Positions 1-6,981 of a stretch of 8,673 nt of DNA are shown one piece after another. The notes below the pieces were generated by a model. That model saw nothing but the letters and a program-made list of their open reading frames with translations, had not been told where the DNA came from and did no database searches. Numbering within the stretch: the stretch's first letter is position 1; each line of letters starts with the position of its first letter. Origin of the DNA: Verrucomicrobiota bacterium (GTDB lineage: Bacteria > Verrucomicrobiota > Verrucomicrobiia > Limisphaerales > UBA1100); assembly GCA_028872685.1 (NCBI GenBank), contig JAPKEI010000107.1, forward strand, positions 1 through 8,673. The letters run 5' to 3'. The position numbers were made by a program, and so were the translations under genes.

Positions 1-1326
1 GTCCAAGCTGCCGGTGCTATCGGCGAAGGAGTCAGCCTTTACGCCCATTCGTTTCTGAATGGTGACAAACAGGTTGGCCAAGGGAATATCTTTATTAAAA
101 GTGAGGTATTGCCCGTGCTTATATCCCATGTTTTTGCCACCAGCGAGGATCAGAGGATAGTTGTTGTTGTTATGGGTCTTGCTGTTGCTGCTGCCGTAAA
201 AGATGCAGGTGTTGTCGAGCACGGTGCCGTCGCCTTCTTTTATCTCGCTCAAGCGCTTCATCAAGTAGGCCAGGCATTCTGTCTGGAAGCGGTCCCATTT
301 GCCTTTGTTTTCTGCTCCCTTTCCCTTTCCGGCCCCATGTGCCAGGCCGTGGGCATCCTTGGCAAACCCGAGCAGTGAGGGGAACTTATTGGCGATCGAG
401 ATTGCCCCATGCATGCTCGCTAACTGGTAGGTGACGAAGCGGGTAGAATCGGTCTGGAAGGCGAGTGCGATCAAGTCGAGCATGGTGTAAATCAACTTGC
501 CCGGGGTCTCGTTGTCGGCATCGAGGGTGAGCCTTTCTGCGTTGACCTTGGACTTCGGCACATCGAGCCAACGTGCGGAACGTTCCACGTCCTGCTCAAT
601 TTCACGCACCGAGGTGAGGTACTGGTCTAGCTTGTCTTGGTCGGTTTTGCCCAACTTGCGCTGAAGAGTCTTGGCTTCGTCCATGAGCAGGTCGAGGTGA
701 CTTCCCGTACGGGTAAGTCCTTTTCTTTGCGCTTCAATCGAGTCTCCCTTCAGGCCGAAGAGGCGCTCGAACACGAGGGCCGGCCGGTTAAGGGAGGGAA
801 CGGGTAGGCCGTTGCGCGAATAGGAAAGGGTGTTGGCCCGGGTAGGAAGACCGGTGCCGCCATCCGAGGAAAGGGTCAGGCTGGTGAAGCGGGTCTTGGC
901 GCCAAGCCGGTGGGTGCGGGCCATGAACTGATCGAGGGAAATTGAATTTTTAAGCCCGGTTGCTCCCAAGCTCATCTCCTCGCCAGTCAGAAAAGTGTCT
1001 CCGCTGTCGTGCCCTCCGATACGTCTGACTTTTGGATGGGAAAGGCCTCCCAGAACGGTGACCTGATCGCGCAAAGGCTCGAGGGGTTCGAGGGATTTGT
1101 TGAAAGTGAAATCCCTTCCTTCGCCCTTGGGAAACCAGTTCCAATGACCGAATTCACTGTCTTGATTGGGAAGGCTTACACCATAGGGGAAATAGATAGA
1201 ACAAAACCTGCGGGGAGGTGATTTTACCGCCGGCGCGGCCAAGGATTCCATCCATGGCAATGCGAGAGATATGCCCGCTGCCCGGAGCATGGTCCTACGA
1301 TTCATTTGGAAATTATTCTCACTCAT
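1..1326 (-). CDS. DUF1552 family secreted protein (Tat signal), C-terminus cut by window edge
   Basis: The minus frame is open from an ATG at 1326 to base 1 (442 codons, no stop), so the end is missing, probably only a few residues. I read it from the reverse complement. The N-terminus has a twin-arginine-like signal (NRRTMLRAAG, Arg10-Arg11) followed by ISLALPWMESLAAP, the usual opening of DUF1552 proteins, so Tat export is likely. Family hallmarks follow: FCSIYFPYGV near the start, VTVLGGLSHP and GGHDSGDTFLTG around residues 85-110, LDQYLTSVREIEQDVERS in the middle, and a late LDNTCIFYGSSNSKTHNNNNYPLILAGG-type block (split here: LDNTCIFYGSSNS, then THNNNNYPLILAGG). Asn386-389 are four AAC codons in a row. 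A Lys/Gly-rich stretch (GAGKGKGAENKGK) precedes it. An in-frame ATG at 1305 is an alternative start; 1326 has AGGA just upstream, though very close. It is the last gene of a unit, 31 nt after the DUF1592 gene, its usual partner. Biochemical function is unknown. Confidence 0.93.
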   Translation of the reverse strand, partial: MSENNFQMNRRTMLRAAGISLALPWMESLAAPAVKSPPRRFCSIYFPYGVSLPNQDSEFGHWNWFPKGEGRDFTFNKSLEPLEPLRDQVTVLGGLSHPKVRRIGGHDSGDTFLTGEEMSLGATGLKNSISLDQFMARTHRLGAKTRFTSLTLSSDGGTGLPTRANTLSYSRNGLPVPSLNRPALVFERLFGLKGDSIEAQRKGLTRTGSHLDLLMDEAKTLQRKLGKTDQDKLDQYLTSVREIEQDVERSARWLDVPKSKVNAERLTLDADNETPGKLIYTMLDLIALAFQTDSTRFVTYQLASMHGAISIANKFPSLLGFAKDAHGLAHGAGKGKGAENKGKWDRFQTECLAYLMKRLSEIKEGDGTVLDNTCIFYGSSNSKTHNNNNYPLILAGGKNMGYKHGQYLTFNKDIPLANLFVTIQKRMGVKADSFADSTGSLD

Positions 1327-1340
1327 GTTCCTAGGAAAGA

Positions 1341-1358
1341 ATGCAGAATTTACTGCAT
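1341..1358. repeat. Short inverted repeat at the DUF1592 gene stop
   Basis: ATGCAG and CTGCAT form perfect 6-bp arms around a 6-nt loop. The repeat touches the last base of the TAA stop of the large cytochrome gene and ends 15 nt before the DUF1552 start. No T-run follows on the minus strand, so it is not a standard intrinsic terminator. It could be a small RNA hairpin in the gap between the two genes, or chance. Confidence 0.35.
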
Positions 1359-4300
1359 TAACGCGATAAAAAAGGTTTGCTTCGAATGATATTTTTCATG
1401 AGGTCGGATAGTCGGTAATCCGATTTGACGAACTCTTCGCTCAATTCCTTGACCACCGGTTCGTCGCTCAGTTCGAGGGAGCGCCCGAGGGCGTAAGTCA
1501 GCATTTTGGAAACAAGGGCATGAGCGAATTGTCCCCGCCTTTGGTCAATCAGGAATTTCTTGAGATCCTCCAAGCCGTTGATCTTATGGTTTCCGGGCAG
1601 GACGGTTTCGGTCGATATGGGTTTTTTCGTGCGGACGGTCTTTTCACGGAACAAACCGATGGCATCGTAGGACTCAAGGGCGATTCCCCATGGGTCGATG
1701 CTGCGGTGGCAATCGGCGCAGGCCGCTTTTTTGCGGTGAATTTCCAATTGGTCACGCACGGACAGTTTTTCGAAATTCTCCACGCTTTGTTCGATGCCCG
1801 GAACGTCGGGAGGCGGTGGCTTGGGCGGATCGTGGAGGAGTCGTTCCCGGATCCATACCGCCCGTTTGATGGGGTGGGAGTCGGCCCCATCCGAGCCGGA
1901 CAGCTGAATGGATGCATGCCCCAGTACGCCACCGGGTCTGCTCGTTCCTTTGAGGGAAACCCGCTCGAAACGCTGGGACTTCGGCCCTTCCAGTCCGTAG
2001 TGCTTAGCTAGGGAAGCGTTGAGCATAGTGAAGTCGGCATCGATGAACTGGAGGGCGGAAGAATCGCTGCGCAGGATTTCCCTGAAGAACTCGCGCGTTT
2101 CCTTCACCATGTCCGTTTTGAGGGAACTGTCGAAGTCCTTGTAGTATTGGGGGTTGATAGCGACCCGGTCGACCCCATCCAGATCCAGCCACTGGGTGCT
2201 GAACTGATCTGCGAAACGGTCGGACTTCTCGTCCGCGAGCATTCGGTCAAATTCTTTCTCGAGGATCTTAGGTTCGAGCAAGTTTCCATTATCGGCTAGG
2301 GCGGATAGTTCATCGTCCGGCATGGAACCCCAAAGGAAATAGGAAAGCCGGGAAGCAAGCTCGTGGGCATTGAGCACTCTTTCCTTTTGGACCTTGTGGG
2401 GCTCGCTTAGGTAGATGAAGTTGGAAGAAGCCAAGGATGCCGCGAGAGTCTCCCGCAGGGCGAAAATGGCTGAATCCTCCTCCGCCCGAATTCTTTCGAA
2501 ATGACTGACCCACTTGCCGAGCTCCTCCTCGGTTACCGGCCTACGCCACGCTCTGCGCAGGAAACGGCCGATGACCGCCTTGGCCGTCCCAGGTTGGAGA
2601 AGGTTCTCTCTCTCGTGAATGATTTTTCTGTGCTGAGGTGGTGGCCAGGACGGATAGTCGTTACGGACGAATTCCACCGACTCGATGATGATTCGGGAAA
2701 AGTCCGGATCCTCGGGGTAAACCGTTGCCTTCTTCTTTCGGAACATGGGAAGGGGCTTGCGTCCTTCTTGAGCCAAGCTCTTCGCTCTCAGAGCAATCCA
2801 ATAAGGGTCAATTGATTTGTATTGTAGTTCCAGGGCTTGCCTCTGGGCCGGGTCAAAAGATTCAGGTCCGCCCAGTTTCTCCACCGCCTCAAGCAAGCTC
2901 ACCAGTTCCGCCCTAACGGACTCCCCATCGAGCCGGGGGATAGGTGAGGCAGAGAGGGAAAAACGCGGCCTTCCAATGACCTGCTGTCCATTGTCGGGCC
3001 TCTTCTTATGAAGGTAGTCCAACTCGAAAGTGAAAACCGTTCCTCCTTCATTTTCAATTGGGTCGGAAAAAGCGAAGAGACAAGCGTGGTCCTTACCGAG
3101 CTGATCAATGTTAAAAGTGCTCCCCGATGACCAACTTGTATCAATAGGATTACCATCGATCGGATTGGCGGCCGAGGGTTTACCATTCTTTTGCAGGAAG
3201 TTGCCCTGGGGGTTAACCAACTTGACGGGCTTGCCTTTGCCTTCTGCCCCGATTGGCTTTGCGAATACCCGCAGATCAGTCAGGACAAAGTTCCCGCTGT
3301 TTGCACGGCCCGGGCCTTTTTTCTTGAGTGACTTATCGGCAAGAGCCTCGATTCGGATAGCCCGGATCATAGGTAAGTCCACCTTGGCCGAAACGACCCA
3401 TCGGTCAGTTTTCGGGTTCTGACCGGAGAGGAGAAAGGAACCATCTCGCTGGGGCAAAAAGGTCGCACCCTCGAGCGACTTGGGCACGGCGTTACCGATG
3501 ATCAGCCAATCAGGTGGCGTGAGAGGTTTGGACGGCCGCTTCTTCAACCATTGATCAAACCGGGCGGGAAGCTGTTCCTTTTGGAACTTCTCTTGCTGGG
3601 CAATAAGCGCGGATCGATCCTTCCCCCATTTTTCAAGTTTTTTCCGGGTGGATTCCGCATTGAGCTCCTCCACGATTTCCTTTTTCTCGCCTTTCGGGGG
3701 AAGATTGCCGTCATTCAAAACATTCTGCAAGGTGATCACACCGTTGAGCTTATCGAGCGGAACGTGGGATTCGGCTCGAGGGAAAAAATGGGCATGGGAG
3801 GAGAATTCGTAGTATTGAGGAGTGTTAGAAGTGATGGGAATCTCACCTAAGTCATCCATGACGTTGAGAGTCAAGCCGGTGACGAAGTATCCATACCGAC
3901 CGGAGAGAATGGGTGCTGGTTGTCCCGGCTTGCGGTCCGTCGATGCCTTGACCCGAACGGTAAAACGATCTTCCCTGGCAGGCTCCTTGAAACTGCCGTG
4001 CCAATAATTGACCCGACCGAGCCTGGGTGAGGAGTAGGCCAGGTAGCGCCTGTTTCCCGGACCTCGGATGTTGCCCTTGTTCCAAACCACTTCGCTCGTC
4101 GAGGTTTCCGGTTTCGTACCATCGACAAGGATGAAGTCGAGGGCTTTTCTCGCCGACTTGAGGTAGTTCTCGATTTGCACGGCCGAAGTAACGAGGCTGG
4201 CTCCGTTGTTGAGAAAACCGTCGGGGGAAAGAGAGTCGTTGGGTAATTCGTCCGCGTAGTCCATCTCGAAGCCAAGAAGGTCGCTCATGGTATATTGGTA

Positions 4301-4675
4301 TTCGGCACGATTGAGACGCCGCATGACCAGGGAATTCTCCGTCCCCTGCATTTTCTTGAATGCTTCAGCTAAGTTGCGGTCGATCCATTCGGTAAGGACC
4401 TTTCTGTCCTTCTGCGACAATGGATCTTCATCCTCCGGAGGCATCTTTCCGAGTTTGACCTGATCGGATGCATCGTGCCAGGTCTCGGCTGCCGCCCGGT
4501 CCTTGAGAAAGTCAGTTGAGAGAATGTCCAGCCGCAACTTGCCTTTTTGCTTCTCCGGTCCATGGCATTTGACGCAATGCTCTTGAAGCACAGGAAGCAC
4601 ATCCTTTTTAAAGACTTCATCGGCCCTCAGCACAAGCGCAGGGAGCAGAAATAAAATGAAAACCAATTGCTTCAT
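1358..4675 (-). CDS. Large secreted di-heme protein with DUF1587/1595/1592/1588/1585 domains (planctomycete-type cytochrome)
   Basis: This is 1105 aa from the ATG at 4675. That start gives a clean Sec signal peptide (MKQLVFILFLLPALVLRA). An in-frame GTG at 4705 would add ten residues (MFFVRVPPFL) ahead of it. Domains in order, numbered from 4675: a PSCyt1-like heme site CVKCH at 34-38; DUF1587 about 119-185 (RRLNRAEYQYTMSDLLG); a carbohydrate-binding-like beta region about 205-300; a charged, probably coiled-coil stretch about 325-375; a discoidin-like block about 385-480 (KKKGPGRANSGNFVLTDLRV); DUF1595 about 695-758 (RRAWRRPVTEEEL); DUF1592 about 765-895; DUF1588 about 915-1012 with a second heme site CADCH at 986-990 and the PKPPPPDVPG block; DUF1585 about 1025-1100. 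It should be exported and carry covalent heme c, but no reaction is established for the family. It follows the beta-propeller gene by 31 nt and precedes DUF1552. It is longer than usual because of the middle segment. Confidence 0.95.
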   Translation of the reverse strand: MKQLVFILFLLPALVLRADEVFKKDVLPVLQEHCVKCHGPEKQKGKLRLDILSTDFLKDRAAAETWHDASDQVKLGKMPPEDEDPLSQKDRKVLTEWIDRNLAEAFKKMQGTENSLVMRRLNRAEYQYTMSDLLGFEMDYADELPNDSLSPDGFLNNGASLVTSAVQIENYLKSARKALDFILVDGTKPETSTSEVVWNKGNIRGPGNRRYLAYSSPRLGRVNYWHGSFKEPAREDRFTVRVKASTDRKPGQPAPILSGRYGYFVTGLTLNVMDDLGEIPITSNTPQYYEFSSHAHFFPRAESHVPLDKLNGVITLQNVLNDGNLPPKGEKKEIVEELNAESTRKKLEKWGKDRSALIAQQEKFQKEQLPARFDQWLKKRPSKPLTPPDWLIIGNAVPKSLEGATFLPQRDGSFLLSGQNPKTDRWVVSAKVDLPMIRAIRIEALADKSLKKKGPGRANSGNFVLTDLRVFAKPIGAEGKGKPVKLVNPQGNFLQKNGKPSAANPIDGNPIDTSWSSGSTFNIDQLGKDHACLFAFSDPIENEGGTVFTFELDYLHKKRPDNGQQVIGRPRFSLSASPIPRLDGESVRAELVSLLEAVEKLGGPESFDPAQRQALELQYKSIDPYWIALRAKSLAQEGRKPLPMFRKKKATVYPEDPDFSRIIIESVEFVRNDYPSWPPPQHRKIIHERENLLQPGTAKAVIGRFLRRAWRRPVTEEELGKWVSHFERIRAEEDSAIFALRETLAASLASSNFIYLSEPHKVQKERVLNAHELASRLSYFLWGSMPDDELSALADNGNLLEPKILEKEFDRMLADEKSDRFADQFSTQWLDLDGVDRVAINPQYYKDFDSSLKTDMVKETREFFREILRSDSSALQFIDADFTMLNASLAKHYGLEGPKSQRFERVSLKGTSRPGGVLGHASIQLSGSDGADSHPIKRAVWIRERLLHDPPKPPPPDVPGIEQSVENFEKLSVRDQLEIHRKKAACADCHRSIDPWGIALESYDAIGLFREKTVRTKKPISTETVLPGNHKINGLEDLKKFLIDQRRGQFAHALVSKMLTYALGRSLELSDEPVVKELSEEFVKSDYRLSDLMKNIIRSKPFLSR

Positions 4676-4706
4676 CAAGAAGGGGGGAACCCTAACAAAA
4701 AACACC

Positions 4707-6236
4707 TTATTTGCCGATGCAAATCAGTTCGCGGATGGTGTGAGCAAAGGCGCGACCGCCAGCAAAAGAAACACTCGCACGTGTCCACGATTTACCGGCT
4801 ACTCCGAGATCATTGATTGCCATCACGGCTGAGGCATCCAGATTGGCCGCATTCCATTTTATAATATACACAGTACCGTTCATCACCGGCACATAAAGAT
4901 GATCACCGGCCACCGTCGGCGTGGGTGAGGCAATGTGTCCCCAGCCATTACCGTGCGAGCGCTTATCACCCACCACCTCGAAGCCCCGCGAATTCTTCAA
5001 ATCACTGGCGACAATCGCCTGATTCTTGAGTTGAGGGTCGCCTTTGGCCGCGGGCGCGGCATACCACACATACGCATCCTTTTGCTCGGGTACTCGGGCA
5101 AGCTGCAGTGGCAACTCAAGGTATTCCACTTTGCCGGTTTCCACATTCACGCGGCCAAGCCACGGGCGCACATAGCTGCGGAAATAGTGATACTTCCCCA
5201 CCAACAAATTCGAGTTCTGTGTAATCAGGCGCTTGGCTTTGCCCTGTTTCAGCGTCTCGGTGCGCATCGCAACCTGATCACGCAGTGTTCGCACCGGCAC
5301 ATCTGTCACAAACGAAACGCGCCGATCAATCTTACCTGTTACAGCGTTCACAGAAAGATGCTCGCCTCGGTGGAAAATATGAACCGCCCCCTTATGCAAT
5401 CGATAACTCATTGTCGCCATGAAGCCTTCCAAAGGCAGCGTCCAAAGTGTCTTACCGTTACGAAGATCGACCATCGAAATACCAAAAGGTTTCTCTGGTG
5501 GCCCATGCCCACCCCCGCGCCCCACCACGGCCACTGGTCGTCCATCCGCACGTGTTTGTGGCATGGTGGCCATGCCCATATTCACACCACATTCAGAAGT
5601 CCAGATGATCTCACCGGACTTTATATCCAACGCCTGTAACTGCGTCCACATCTCCTTTGGTGAATCCGCATACTTGTGTGGAAAAACTCCATTGGGTTCC
5701 GGTGGATAAATCTGACGCGTGAACACATACCTGTTCCCATGCAAAAACGGCAGCGTGCGACCGACACTAAGTAACGGCTTGGACCACAGGGTTTTACCTT
5801 TGAGATCAAAACAGGTAATACGCCCAGAAGCGTTGAGAAAGATCACCCGATTATCCGCCACCACCGCGGGAGGCGCACTGCTGTCACTGAAGCACCCTGA
5901 AAGGCGTAGCGGATGTTTGCCCACAATTTCGCGCTTCCATAACACCCTTCCGCTGCCTGCGTCACAACACCAGGCAATGATGTCCTTGCCCAACGTGGAA
6001 TCAGCCTCTACCGGTTTCAAGGTGGAGAAAAATACTTTACCCTTGGCAATCACCGGCGTGCTTTGGCCGGTCTCTGGCAGCGTGATTTTCCACGTGATGT
6101 TTTCCCCTAACGCCACACTCCAATTAATGGGTGCATTGTCTTCAGAACGGAAATTGCCACCACCCGCTGCTTGAGGCCAATCAGCAGCTAAAACAACAAC
6201 GGGAAGACACAAAAGATGTACAATGAATCGTTTCAT
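4707..6236 (-). CDS. Secreted PQQ-like beta-propeller repeat protein
   Basis: This is 509 aa from the ATG at 6236, which directly gives a Sec signal peptide (MKRFIVHLLCLPVVVLAA, cleavage near Ala17/Ala18). An in-frame GTG at 6269 would add MGGFGISTVRQ in front of that signal, which is less likely. The mature protein starts DWPQAAGGGNF, the usual opening of secreted planctomycete/verrucomicrobial propellers (WPQWRG-like). Repeated blade ends are visible: AGSGRVLWKREI, LKGKTLWSKPL, IKSGEIIWTSE, LRNGKTLWTLPL, VTGKIDRRVSF and VETGKVEYLELPL, followed by a C-terminal blade with GDHLYVPVMNGTVYIIKW. This is the PQQ-like / BamB-like fold. I see no evidence that it binds PQQ, and it is not necessarily a dehydrogenase or a BamB. 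It is probably periplasmic or surface exposed. It is the first gene of its unit, with the cytochrome gene following at once. Arginine codon choice (mostly CGC) differs from the next gene. Confidence 0.92.
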   Translation of the reverse strand: MKRFIVHLLCLPVVVLAADWPQAAGGGNFRSEDNAPINWSVALGENITWKITLPETGQSTPVIAKGKVFFSTLKPVEADSTLGKDIIAWCCDAGSGRVLWKREIVGKHPLRLSGCFSDSSAPPAVVADNRVIFLNASGRITCFDLKGKTLWSKPLLSVGRTLPFLHGNRYVFTRQIYPPEPNGVFPHKYADSPKEMWTQLQALDIKSGEIIWTSECGVNMGMATMPQTRADGRPVAVVGRGGGHGPPEKPFGISMVDLRNGKTLWTLPLEGFMATMSYRLHKGAVHIFHRGEHLSVNAVTGKIDRRVSFVTDVPVRTLRDQVAMRTETLKQGKAKRLITQNSNLLVGKYHYFRSYVRPWLGRVNVETGKVEYLELPLQLARVPEQKDAYVWYAAPAAKGDPQLKNQAIVASDLKNSRGFEVVGDKRSHGNGWGHIASPTPTVAGDHLYVPVMNGTVYIIKWNAANLDASAVMAINDLGVAGKSWTRASVSFAGGRAFAHTIRELICIGK

Positions 6237-6311
6237 TTGGCGCACAGTAGATATCCCAAAGCCTCCCACAGGTCACGCCGGAAAGGCGAAAAAACAACGT
6301 TTTGGATCTCG

Positions 6312-6338
6312 ATTATAATAGATTGTCCGCGGAGACAA
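6312..6338 (-). promoter_or_regulatory. Candidate sigma-70-type promoter for the propeller–DUF1592–DUF1552 unit
   Basis: On the minus strand a perfect TATAAT (6317 to 6312) is preceded, 15 nt upstream, by TTGTCT (6338 to 6333), which matches 4 of 6 bases of the -35 consensus. The spacer is shorter than the ideal 17. Transcription would begin near 6305, leaving about 70 nt of leader before the ATG at 6236. The TATAAT block is nearly symmetric, so TATAAT can also be read on the plus strand at 6314-6319, but no plus-strand gene follows. The position in the only sizeable gap between the two units supports the call. Confidence 0.5.
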
Positions 6339-6339
6339 T
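6322..6339. repeat. Inverted repeat overlapping the candidate promoter (operator-like)
   Basis: ATTGTC and GACAAT are perfect 6-bp arms separated by 6 nt (CGCGGA). The repeat covers the spacer and -35 element of the minus-strand promoter at 6312-6338. That geometry fits a binding site for a dimeric repressor or activator, but no regulator gene lies in the window to support it. A 6-bp match of this kind is not rare by chance. Confidence 0.35.
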
Positions 6340-6369
6340 AGGTGAGGCCGGCCCTTTACTTATGTTATA

Positions 6370-6387
6370 GGAAGCGTTCAGGCTTCC
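6370..6387 (-). repeat. Inverted repeat, possible weak terminator of the MauE unit
   Basis: GGAAGC and GCTTCC form a perfect 6-bp stem with a 6-nt loop, about 117 nt downstream of the MauE-family stop. On the minus strand it is followed by TATAACATAAG, which is A/T-rich but has no clear run of T, so it is a poor intrinsic terminator at best. It lies between the two units, where transcription of the first should end and upstream of the promoter for the second. Confidence 0.3.
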
Positions 6388-6495
6388 CTTGCAAATCACT
6401 GCGCCCATCTTTCGACTAGCCGCGTTGCCGCTTGCTCATCTGGCTCCCAGACAAGCAGAATATCGTATGGAATCTCAAATGAATAGACTGACCCG

Positions 6496-6508
6496 AGTAG
6501 GGCCTACT
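6496..6508. repeat. Near-perfect palindrome across the MauE-family stop codon
   Basis: AGTAGG and CCTACT are 6-bp arms around a single G, and the TAG stop of the MauE-family gene (6506 to 6504) is inside it. The one-base centre is too tight for an RNA hairpin with full pairing, so it would act, if at all, as a DNA site. No function can be assigned. Confidence 0.35.
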
Positions 6509-6980
6509 GTTTTAAGTTCGGAGTTTGTTTTAGTTTTTGAGTGGTTTCAAAAACCATTCGGAAGCATGCGCCTGCAACCAGTGCGTCCAGTCCGACATGG
6601 AGCCAGCCGATACGGGAGGAGAGCAGCGGGCCGAGGCAGCCGCATTCGCCCTTGAAGCCTTGGAGGCGTAGTGTGACGAGAAGAAGGGTGAAGGTGAGGA
6701 AAAGCGCGCCGGCCACGAGTGCTGCGGGACGTGCAGCAAGGCCGCTGAGGAGCAGTGCGCCAAGGCCCAGCTCAAACCACGGGAAGGATTCGGCGAATAG
6801 GACAAGCAGAGCGGGGTTGGTGGACAGTACCGGCAGTTGCATCGTGTCGAGGGTATTGGCGAAGTTGTTGAGGTCGCCGAGTTTTAACCAGCCTGAGTAG
6901 AGCAGCAAGCCGCCGGTAATAAGGCGGATGACCAGTGGCATCCAAGCGCGTGACTGCGTCGATGGAGTTTCGGTTTCCAT
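6504..6980 (-). CDS. MauE/DoxX-family integral membrane protein with CGC motif
   Basis: This is 158 aa with four predicted membrane helices: about 14-30 (MPLVIRLITGGLLLYSG), 57-80, 83-105 and 123-143. The first helix ends in YSGWLKLGDLNNF, the typical DoxX/MauE signature, followed by an L-P loop. Between helices 3 and 4 lies GECGCLGPLL with Cys113 and Cys115, the ECGCxG motif of MauE-like proteins. MauE proper helps maturation of methylamine dehydrogenase, which carries many disulfides. No methylamine dehydrogenase genes are seen here, so that specific role should not be transferred. A redox or thiol-handling role in the membrane is an inference from the motif. The ATG at 6980 comes 1 nt after the TAA of the rhodanese-like gene (stop at 6984-6982), so translation is probably coupled. 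It is the last gene of the DUF1573 unit. Confidence 0.9.
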   Translation of the reverse strand: METETPSTQSRAWMPLVIRLITGGLLLYSGWLKLGDLNNFANTLDTMQLPVLSTNPALLVLFAESFPWFELGLGALLLSGLAARPAALVAGALFLTFTLLLVTLRLQGFKGECGCLGPLLSSRIGWLHVGLDALVAGACFRMVFETTQKLKQTPNLKQ

Positions 6981-6981
6981 G

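Noticed and set aside
160..171. GTT trinucleotide repeat, four copies
   Set aside because: It encodes four Asn in DUF1552 (residues 386-389) at a place where the family has a His/Asn-rich loop. It is too short to count as a microsatellite of interest.
1520..2011. 163-codon plus-strand open frame
   Set aside because: It is antisense to the DUF1592/1588/1585 end of the large cytochrome, which is strongly supported.
4935..5639. 234-codon plus-strand open frame
   Set aside because: It is opposite the propeller gene, has no recognisable domain and has His/Arg-rich composition typical of an antisense shadow.
6180..6236. Lipoprotein signal in the propeller protein (HLLC at residues 7-10)
   Set aside because: The residue before Cys is Leu, not Gly/Ala/Ser, and Cys10 is too close to the start. 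A later Ala-Ala-Asp cleavage site fits a normal Sec signal.
6389..6655. Plus-strand open frame spanning the intergenic gap and the MauE end
   Set aside because: It begins at TTG with no ribosome binding site, has no domain and runs antisense into the MauE-family gene.
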